Shown: positions 18,345 through 24,905 of the stretch, one piece after another
Position numbering within the stretch: the stretch's first letter is position 1
Layout of the letters: each line of letters starts with the position of its first letter
Assembly: GCA_025526995.1 (NCBI GenBank)
Contig: JAHLKG010000049.1
Location: 1-24,905 of the forward strand
DNA from: Powellomyces hirtus
Lineage: Eukaryota > Chytridiomycota > Chytridiomycetes > Spizellomycetales > Powellomycetaceae
Length of the DNA stretch: 24,905 nucleotides
Direction of reading: 5' to 3'
Position numbers and translations under genes: made by a program
Notes under the pieces: generated by a model
The model's input: the letters and a program-made list of their open reading frames with translations, nothing else
Database searches by the model: none
Told to the model about the DNA's origin: nothing

Positions 18345-19293
18345 TCATGTCCGTAAGCTCATCCCGCACGCAAACGAATACAGCCGTGAATCAATGCGAA
18401 GGCCCGCGCATTGTGTCTGCAGATCTGCAGGGAATTACGGAAATGTTAAAAAGCAATCATCATTAAGGTATGCCAATAGCGTCGGGGGGCAATGGTGTGG
18501 CTGGAAGACCAGATGGGAGCCTACCATGCAGCGTATCAAGAAGTCCGAGTAATGGCATCGCAACGGTTCGCAGACTCCACTCGTCATCTTCGCGCGCCGG
18601 CTGTGGAGCGCGGTTTACATCACTATCCGGATCAATCTGAGCCGCTTGTTCAGAACATATGCATATATCCGAACATTGGTCGAATAACTCTACACCTACA
18701 TCAACAGTAACCATACGCGAACAGCTGCTAGTAATCCCCGGCTCATACGTTATCGGCGGCCCGACTGACAGGATCGTGCCGCAATAGCCGGTTTCCTCCT
18801 TCAGTTCGCGCCCGGCGGCGAGTTCTGGGGATTCGCCAGCGTCAACGAGTCCCGAGGGAAACTCCAACGTCCATTTTTGCGTCGGGGGACGGAATTGGAG
18901 TACGAGCAAGATGGTTGGGACGGGTGGAAATTGGAGCGGTGACGTGCTGGCGCGGATAATGGCGACCACGTCCACGGCTGTTGTCGCACGTTATGGGATC
19001 AGAATGCAAAGAGAATCTGACAAGAATGTAGGATATACAGAATACACGCATTTCACAGCCCTACCATCAACATCATCGGGGCTCTGTATCGCCTTCTCCT
19101 TCTGGTGCGTCCTCTGCACCAGTTCCCATGTCCGCCGGGTGCCCGACGGGTCCGGAAACGATGCTTCCACCAACTGCAGCCATTTTGGCGAGGACAGAGG
19201 TGAAAAGGAGACGGTGGGTACACACGTCAGGGCTGCCGGAACGTTGGCGGCACTGAGGATGCCAGCTGGGGGTTGGGGTGTGTGTGGTGGCAT
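18345..19293 (-). CDS. NUDT5: NUDT5-like Nudix hydrolase (ADP-sugar pyrophosphatase), three exons
   Basis: Exons 19293-19065, 18977-18525 and 18424-18345 join in phase to give 253 aa. The Nudix box at residues 119-141 is complete: G-x5-E-x7-R-E-L-K-E-E-T-G-Y, which binds Mg2+ for pyrophosphate cleavage. Around it the order matches NUDT5: SGTRRTWELVQRTHQKEKA, then VLQFRPPTQKWTLEFPSGLVD, then PGITSSCSRMVTVDV, and at the end the last exon IDSRLYSFACGMSL (human VDARVYSYALAL). NUDT5-type enzymes hydrolyse ADP-ribose and other ADP-sugars. The start is well supported, since a TAA codon lies directly before the ATG in frame. An insert of about 15 residues after the Nudix core (near residues 165-180) is longer than in human NUDT5 and could be an unrecognised intron. 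Confidence 0.85.
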
Positions 19294-19572
19294 TTAGGGT
19301 CCTGGGTGGGATATTGACAGGGGACACTGTCAAAATGAGCCACGATTCTGGGACGCCAAGCCACCTGATGACACATCGCCCAGGCGACAAGGTTTCCTTC
19401 CCCACGCCCGAACGGCTGTTTCGACTTCCAAACGTGAAGATTTGTGAGTTCCCGAAACGCCGCAGCGGATTTCATCCCTACGCTGTCATTTTCGGCCCCC
19501 AGATAAATATCACAAGGGAGACTGAAGCCCAACCCATCCTTATTTTCACAACACCACCACTACACGAAAAAC
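19294..19572. promoter_or_regulatory. Short divergent promoter of the Nudix and PP1-inhibitor genes
   Basis: Only 279 bases separate the two divergent ATG codons, so both core promoters are in this interval. No TATA box was recognised. Confidence 0.5.
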
Positions 19573-20585
19573 ATGCCCAAAGGCATCTTGAAGCATTCCG
19601 CCGACGCGGAGGTGCCAACAAGAGGGTGAGTTTGGGGCTTGACCGACCCACCCACTAAACTTCCCACCAGACAATCGGTTTTGCATATCTCCTTATGTTT
19701 CCTGCTCTGATGGATGCTGCCGGCTGTTGTTTAGGATTAAGTGGGATGAAGACAATCTAATGATCACCGAGGCGCAAAAGGGCGGCACAATGAAGATCGA
19801 CGAGCCCAAGACCCCGTATATTCGCTACGACTCTGCAAACGACATGTTGTTGGGAAGCACCGGTATGTCCTGGACATGGGCTATCTCTTGACTGCTCAGA
19901 GTTTTATGTTTCTTGCCTGACGATATTGCCGCTAGGCAGTGTTCCGCCGATGGAGCTCTCAACAGCGATAGACAATGCCAAAGCACAACAGCAGGCGGAA
20001 AGTGTGGCTGGGAACGAGGCGCAGGGTGCCACTAGACAGCGAAGGGTGTCGGTTGATGAGTGGGATGATGATGCAGATGAGGAGAACATGGATCCGGAAG
20101 GTTCGTAACAGGCTGTACCAAACTCGGTTCATCACGTCCACTGATAACCTGATGTCTTTTTGAAAGAACTGGAAAAGCATCGCAAATTCGAAGCACTCCG
20201 CGCCTCGCACTACAACATGAAAGCAGCGCTTAAAGGCACTGGGACGCGCAAAGGCAGGGACCCATCACCTATTCCAACAGCAACCGACGGCAACGACGCC
20301 GACGATAATGACGACGATGAAGACGAAGACGACAACGACAACGACGATACAGACAACAACAACGATGAGCAGGAAAGCGACCCACTTGGCGCTGAGACAT
20401 TCGACTTGGAAATGGACGCGGACGATAATAACGATGATGGGGACGATGGCGATGAAGGTCCGAATATCGGCGGCCTCCGCTTAACCCCACAGCACACTGT
20501 CTCCCATAATACCGTCATCCCCCTTGATTCCGTCGCGCTCCATCGAGCGAGTCATCCCCACCAGCCCCACATGGATCTTTCCTGA
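19573..20585 (+). CDS. GLC8: Protein phosphatase 1 inhibitor-2 homologue, four exons
   Basis: Exons 19573-19625, 19735-19862, 19936-20100 and 20167-20585 join in phase to give 254 aa. Inhibitor-2 (IPP2/PPP1R2; Glc8 in yeast) binds the catalytic subunit of PP1 and modulates it. The three interaction regions are in order. KGILK at residues 3-7 is the SILK-type motif. GIKWDEDN at 18-25 corresponds to the KSQKW region. KIDEPKTPY at 38-46 contains the Thr-Pro that is the GSK3/CDK phosphosite in the family. Then comes [17 protein letters not shown] (117-133), where the HYN motif contacts the active site. The last exon contains a long Asp/Asn/Glu tract (about residues 155-215), more acidic than in most homologues. 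The donor of intron 3 is GTTCGT, weaker than the others, but the splice restores the family sequence exactly. Confidence 0.88.
20298..20460 (+). repeat. GAC/GAT/AAC trinucleotide-like tract coding for Asp/Asn
   Basis: An imperfect trinucleotide array inside the last exon of the PP1 inhibitor gene encodes nearly only Asp, Asn and Glu. Such arrays commonly change length by slippage. Confidence 0.7.
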
Positions 20586-21131
20586 AAGCGGGCCGTCCAT
20601 GTGTATATCTTTGTCTCCCGTCTGTGAGTGCATATCCCTTCAGTGTGGGTTGACTGATCCCGTGCTCCTTGTATTTTAAATCATAATTTGTGTGGAACGT
20701 GAGGCGTGGGAATGACGGATATCTAAAACAATTGGTCTTGTCGAATGCCAAGGAAAGTTTTCCACGGTTTTCCACCGTGAGATCACAGGTAGTAATGGTG
20801 CTTGCAGCAATAGCAATGAACACGACCCGGTATGATCCTGCTGCATGCGATGCGTGAGAGTACCCATTCTCTCCCAAGCGTTCCCGTCATTTCCAGATAG
20901 GCATTCCAATCTTTGTTTTTTGGTTCTTTCCTCTAAACATGAGTGTCCGTTCATATGCGATAGATGCAGTCGTGCTATATAAAAAAAAAAGTAATCGCCG
21001 AGGTCCTAAATACAGAACAAATTTACGTCGCCCTCAGTGTGGTGGCGCATTTGAAAGGGGTTATGAATGGGGGTAGTGGCCGCGCGAAGTCGTTAGCGCT
21101 CATTGTCGCTCGTTCGTTGTAGCAGTTGGGT
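20586..21131. other. Convergent 3' interval between PP1 inhibitor and Ras2
   Basis: No gene is seen. An A10 run sits at 20981-20990. Confidence 0.45.
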
Positions 21132-22257
21132 TTACAGTATCGTGCAAAGTTTCTTCTTTTGCTTCTCCCCCGGACGTGTGGTGCCGTTCTTCAGATGTCG
21201 GATCATCCGTACCACATTGTAGAACGCCCTGATAAGAGAATGGCATCAGTATCACGAGCACAGGAGAATGGAGAGAAACGATTTTGACGCACTTGTCGAC
21301 GTTTAGACACGTTTTCGCAGAAGTCTCCATGAACTCGCAATGTAACCTCCGCGCCATATGCTGCCCTTCTTCTTTGGAGACTTCTCGTTCCGCTACTTTG
21401 TCGCATTTGTTTCCGATCAGCATCAATGGGACCTGTTGTTGTTGAATAAGAGTTTAAGCGGTCAGAAATCCGTTCCATCATCTAACGCAACATAAACATC
21501 GTTCGCCAATGATAAGTACAGAGTCAGTATCCTTGACACGGGTTATTTGCTGCTTGAATCGCTCAACGCGCTCGAATGTGCTTCGTGATGTTATCGAATA
21601 GACAAGAAGGAAACCTTCGCCGTCCCGGATCCATTGGTCACGAAGTCTAAACAAGATGTGCAACGATTGAGCAAAGTTCGCGCCAAAAAAAAAGCGTGTC
21701 ATGATCTAATCCAACTTACGCGGTATATTCCTCCTGTCCAGCAGTGTCAAGAACTTCCAAAATGCAAGGTTGGTCATCGATGACGACCTGTTTCCGGTAC
21801 GAATCTTCTATAGTTGGATCGTATGTCTGCAAACATTGCCACGAAAATATTATCAGCACTTGCCGCCTAACATGAAAATTAGAGGCTATGGCATCAAACT
21901 CACCTCTGCACGATAGGAAAAGAACGAGAACGATTACGAGACATTGTTATTACATGGTGGATCCCACTCACAAACGATTCGTAAGGCTGGTACACAGAGC
22001 CTGGAGACTCACCAACAAAGTGATTCAGACACAACTAGAAAACACAACAGCATTCCGATTAGCATGGAATTCACAGACTCTCTTCAAAAGGGACGGAAAA
22101 GGATCCATACCTGGATTGTGAGAGCTACGGCACAAGGAGGTGAGGGAAGACAGAACGGTGAGCCAAGGAACCCGCGAAATGCGAGTGAGTCGTATGTGTA
22201 CACACCAGTTTTCCCAACACCACCGTCCCCCAGCACAACCAATCTATATAGCGTCAT
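21132..22257 (-). CDS. RAS2: Ras2-type small GTPase, eight exons including a 2-nt microexon
   Basis: Exons 22257-22206 (52 nt), 22124-22111 (14), 22034-22013 (22), 21905-21904 (2), 21826-21720, 21646-21520, 21432-21293 and 21228-21132 join in phase to give 186 aa. Ras switches between GTP and GDP to control growth and morphogenesis at membranes. The joined protein is numbered like human Ras up to the NKxD motif: GDGGVGKT 10-17, [11 protein letters not shown] 32-42, DTAGQEE 57-63 and NKCD 116-119. ETSAK follows one residue later (144-148). The segment ALTIQLCLNHFVETYD is typical of the fungal Ras-2 group. It ends in a polybasic stretch plus the CaaX box CTIL, whose final Leu predicts geranylgeranylation. 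The fourth exon supplies only the AG of Glu30 (GAG). All seven introns are GT-AG and 64-107 nt. No other canonical splice combination that I found gives an intact effector region. Confidence 0.9.
21904..21905 (-). other. RAS2: Putative 2-nt microexon (AG) of the Ras2 gene
   Basis: On the minus strand the context is tcctatcgtgcag, then AG, then gtgagtttgatg: a good acceptor and a consensus donor two bases apart. The preceding exon ends in a lone G after Val29 and the next begins with ACA (Thr31), so exactly two bases are missing and AG makes GAG (Glu30). Flanking introns would be 107 and 77 nt, both in the local range. Direct splicing would give a 186-nt intron and a frameshift. Confidence 0.78.
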
Positions 22258-22610
22258 GATGGCTCAGAAGCTCGGGAGAGAGTGTTCTGCAAAGTGTCTA
22301 GTGTATGTTCTGTTGTAAAGACGTGGGGTTCCGCTGGGGAGGCTCTATTCCTTTTTCCTGTGGCAACTTCGAAGTGGCGACGCGGCGGGAATGTCAGGTT
22401 TAGTGATGAGGGAAGGCGAGTCACAGATACGAGTGGAAAGACGTCTTGTAGGTGTGAGGCAGCAGGTTCTAAGGGCGGTTGTGATAGGTGGTGGTTTCGG
22501 ATGGCGGGTTTTTAGCGGATTGAGATCTGGAGGGACGGTGCGGGCGGGGAGAGGGGAGGCGAGGGCAGGACGGGTGAGGTGGTGGTGACGGGGCGTACAA
22601 ACGGCGCAGG

Positions 22611-22645
22611 CAGTCAGTCAGTCAGTCGGTCGGTCTGTCGGTCAG
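22611..22645. repeat. Tetranucleotide (CAGT/CGGT)n microsatellite
   Basis: Perfect CAGT units at the left end grade into CGGT/CTGT variants on the right. It is upstream of the Ras2 gene. Confidence 0.85.
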
Positions 22646-22833
22646 CAAGCCCGACTTTGTTACTTATGGACTTGGAATAGGATGCCTACCGTAGTCGTCG
22701 TCTGAGTAATCTTGTAGTTGTTTCGTTCAGCTGGTGGCACGCGTTCTCTTCTGTGAGATGATGGAATTGCGTTGTGAAGCGCAGAGTGCAAAGACAGACC
22801 CAAAAAGGCGCACAACCACAAAAGCCAAAAGCC

Positions 22834-22890
22834 AAAAGCAACTCGCGACGGGATCCTGTCTCACATAAAAGACCAAAAAGCAACTCGCGA
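22834..22890. repeat. 15-bp direct repeat
   Basis: The string aaaagcaactcgcga occurs at 22834-22848 and again at 22876-22890, 42 bp apart. Each copy is preceded by cca-rich sequence. Confidence 0.8.
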
Positions 22891-23232
22891 GAGAATTCTA
22901 TATACAGCACTGGTGGGGTGCAACATGCCACACGGCGCACTCGATCTGACCGTTCAATAAAACCTCCCTTTGGAGCAGCTTGTGTTACTTGCGGTAAGAG
23001 TTCCACCCTCGATGCAGCTAATAATTATAAACAACTGGGCCACCCGCATATCCCCGCCATCAGCGGAGCATTTCAATGTATTCTAAGTGGTTTTTACTCC
23101 GAACAACATGGTCATCCAAAAATTGAGTAAACTATGAAAAGTGGCGCGCTACGCTTCATGCTACACAACACTATGCTCTCTATGTTACATACATCCTCAA
23201 CGCATCATGTCATGGTACGCCGGGGGTCACAA

Positions 23233-24905
23233 TCAGAAATTGCAGCCAGAAGACAACACATCAAACATGTTGTTGCTGGGAGCTGCCGCTGGTCGCGGTC
23301 TTGTCATGGGCGTTTTGCGCAATGTCGTGCGCTTCTTCTTCCGCGCAAGACCCGTCCCAGACGGCCCGTAACTCATCACAGCTTCCATCTGCTCTTCTAT
23401 GCCGTCGGTGGCGGCCGCGTAGATGGCTCGGTAGGTTGTGATTCTCCCCGCTGTCAGCTGCTGCTCACTGACAGTACCGTCGCATCCTCCAACGTTCAAC
23501 ATCCGCTGGTATGCCGCACCCCCTTTGGCCATGACCATGCATCGATGGAATTCCAACCCATCCAAACAACCCCAATTAGCATCTTGCTCAATCCCACCAA
23601 CATCACCTTGTGACGCGGGTTCGGCTTGTTGTCCAATGAGCAGCGATTGCGCAAGAAGCATGTTGCAATACAGCACCGTCTCCATCTGAGCAGCCAAGCG
23701 GTGCAAAGAATCCCGTGTCGGCCTGCAACTGCTGGCGTTTTCCTGCAATTCCGATCCCGGCTGTGCGCCAGTTCGCTTCTCTAAGGATAATACGCCGGCA
23801 CATATGATGGCTATGATTTCGTAATTGGCGATGGGCTGGTCTCGCGAGAACAGGTCTTGAATCAGATATCGCACTGAGATGGCGAGCGGAATCAGAAACG
23901 GATCCAACGTTCGCATTCCCGGGCCGTCAGCGGTAAGCACTCGAAAGTATATGGTCCGACGCACAGCGACGGACGCATCCAAAAACTTATCGCTCGTACG
24001 CGATCGGTCTGGCCCCAAGGCGCTTTGCACAAAGCTGTGGAACTCGGCGAATGGCACAGGTTCGACATTTTCGGAAACAAGCCGCTCCGCTCGTCGCAGA
24101 TACTCCTTGATCTGCAGACTACCGGACTGGTAATCGGCCCACAGCTGCCGATCTATGGGAAAGACGCCCCAGAGTCGATCATTGTCCGGAGGCTGGCAAG
24201 ACCAAGCAATGATGCCGTAGATCCATCTGCGCAGCGGGCGTGACACCTCCCACACAGATCGACGAGCCACATTTTCCAGGTACGGCGAGCACCAGAATAT
24301 CCGCTGTGTGGCCACTTCGGCAAGTCGGAATTCGTACATGCCATTCCGCACGAGATTCAAGATTGTTGAAGTGGCTTCAGAGTCGCCTTGAACACCCTCG
24401 GAATATTGAGCCACTGCAAGTTTCAAGGAGTTCCGCAGATCGTCCTTGAGAGCCCCGGGATTCAATGGAGCAATGACGGCATCTACCGCATCATATGCGG
24501 ACGTGAGATGATTTAGAGATTGCAAGATCTGGATCACCTTCGTGATCCGCATAAAACCCCTCAGCTTTGGATTTAGCAAATCCAAGTGTCCAGCAAGCGC
24601 TTGGTTAACGCTCGAGATATAATCGCATCCACCCAACGCGGCCAGCACAGGAAGAAGGATCGGGTTTATCCCCAGCGACTTAGATGTATCGGCCCGCTTG
24701 TAAATCTGTGCATGCAGGGCCCCCTCGCTCCAAGATAGTGTGTCAATCGGTATGTATCCCGTGAGTAGCGGCGGGGTGAGTGGTTCCGTGGATGGTGGCG
24801 GCTCTATTGTGTGAATGAAGAAGTCACTGTCGAGGGATATGATGGGTGCGTTGTCACGTCTCGCCTGGTGCGCCAGCGCCATGTCTGCCTCTCCATGAGG
24901 ACATT
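23233..24905 (-). CDS. ASTE1: Asteroid/ASTE1-like XPG-FEN nuclease family protein (5' partial)
   Basis: The frame is open from the window edge to a stop at 23233-23235 (about 556 residues visible, the N-terminus missing). The first visible residues CPHGEADMALAHQARRD and IISLDSDFFI correspond to the XPG-I acidic motifs (EAD, then D-S-D). These are followed by GYIPIDTLSW and LLPVLAALGGCDYI, which match Asteroid-homologue proteins. Members of this group (human ASTE1) are structure-specific DNA nucleases that act in genome maintenance. The remaining roughly 400 residues are helical and poorly conserved, with a basic segment (ARKKKRTTLRKTPMTRPR) near the end and a terminal NNMFDVLSSGCNF. No intron is needed in the visible part. 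Confidence 0.78.
   Translation of the reverse strand, partial: CPHGEADMALAHQARRDNAPIISLDSDFFIHTIEPPPSTEPLTPPLLTGYIPIDTLSWSEGALHAQIYKRADTSKSLGINPILLPVLAALGGCDYISSVNQALAGHLDLLNPKLRGFMRITKVIQILQSLNHLTSAYDAVDAVIAPLNPGALKDDLRNSLKLAVAQYSEGVQGDSEATSTILNLVRNGMYEFRLAEVATQRIFWCSPYLENVARRSVWEVSRPLRRWIYGIIAWSCQPPDNDRLWGVFPIDRQLWADYQSGSLQIKEYLRRAERLVSENVEPVPFAEFHSFVQSALGPDRSRTSDKFLDASVAVRRTIYFRVLTADGPGMRTLDPFLIPLAISVRYLIQDLFSRDQPIANYEIIAIICAGVLSLEKRTGAQPGSELQENASSCRPTRDSLHRLAAQMETVLYCNMLLAQSLLIGQQAEPASQGDVGGIEQDANWGCLDGLEFHRCMVMAKGGAAYQRMLNVGGCDGTVSEQQLTAGRITTYRAIYAAATDGIEEQMEAVMSYGPSGTGLARKKKRTTLRKTPMTRPRPAAAPSNNMFDVLSSGCNF

Larger units (their letters stand above)
22258..23232. promoter_or_regulatory. 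Ras2 upstream region and 3' flank of the Asteroid gene
   Basis: This holds the Ras2 promoter and 5' UTR and the 3' UTR of the neighbouring gene. The part at 22320-22600 is G-rich on the plus strand (C-rich on the coding strand). A tetranucleotide array lies at 22611-22645 and a short direct repeat at 22834-22890. No gene is supported. Confidence 0.4.

Noticed and set aside
22774..23130. 118-codon plus-strand ORF downstream of the Asteroid gene
   Set aside because: The sequence is low-complexity Lys/Gln/Arg from a local repeat, with no homology features.
1..24905. CRISPR array, transposon or integrated bacterial-type mobile element
   Set aside because: No regularly spaced repeats, no transposase or reverse transcriptase motifs and no long terminal or inverted repeats were seen.

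Overview
The window looks like nuclear DNA of an early-diverging, probably zoosporic (chytrid-like) fungus. I infer this from conserved eukaryotic genes densely packed on both strands and cut by many short GT-AG introns. I could place 33 introns, all 61-109 nt, with donors such as GTATGT, GTGAGT and GTACGT. The fungal markers are an SKT5/CHS4-type chitin synthase regulator and a fungal Ras2-type GTPase. The chytrid placement rests on intron richness, a METTL4-type adenine methyltransferase, a cAMP-receptor-like GPCR and an animal-like PEX26, so it is an inference only. Exon structures were built by hand from splice sites, reading phase and remembered family motifs, and transcripts were not available.

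Layout. The left edge carries the 3' end of a dynamin-superfamily gene (1-424, +). A METTL16 m6A methyltransferase (1209-3386, -) follows; its 3' part runs into an 80-nt G homopolymer and a T-rich tract that may be artefactual. Next are a PEX26-like tail-anchored peroxin (3725-4911, -), a METTL4 adenine methyltransferase with seven exons (5253-7073, +) and a tail-to-tail ALKBH8-like AlkB dioxygenase (7172-8013, -). Thus two adenine-methylation writers and an AlkB-family oxygenase lie within about 7 kb. The stretch 8900-9810 holds a frame-broken gene remnant. A seven-TM receptor (10004-11393, -) and SKT5 (13300-15228, +) diverge from a 1.9 kb gene-free region. After a possible small membrane protein (15609-15998, -) comes a secreted, probably GPI-anchored cysteine-containing protein (17275-18096, +). 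Its promoter is tandemly duplicated and its reading frame holds an in-frame stop. Then come a NUDT5-type Nudix hydrolase (18345-19293, -) and a PP1 inhibitor-2 homologue (19573-20585, +) on a short divergent promoter, a Ras2 GTPase (21132-22257, -), and an Asteroid/FEN-like nuclease running off the right edge (23233-24905, -).

The most striking observation is in the Ras2 gene. Its first half is split into exons of 52, 14, 22 and apparently only 2 nt. The 2-nt exon completes the codon for residue 30 at the edge of switch I, and restores a protein collinear with Ras with canonical splice sites on both sides.

The genes do not form a single pathway. Two themes stand out: nucleic-acid adenine modification (METTL16, METTL4, AlkB) and signalling or cell-surface growth (GPCR, Ras2, PP1 inhibitor-2, SKT5, GPI protein).
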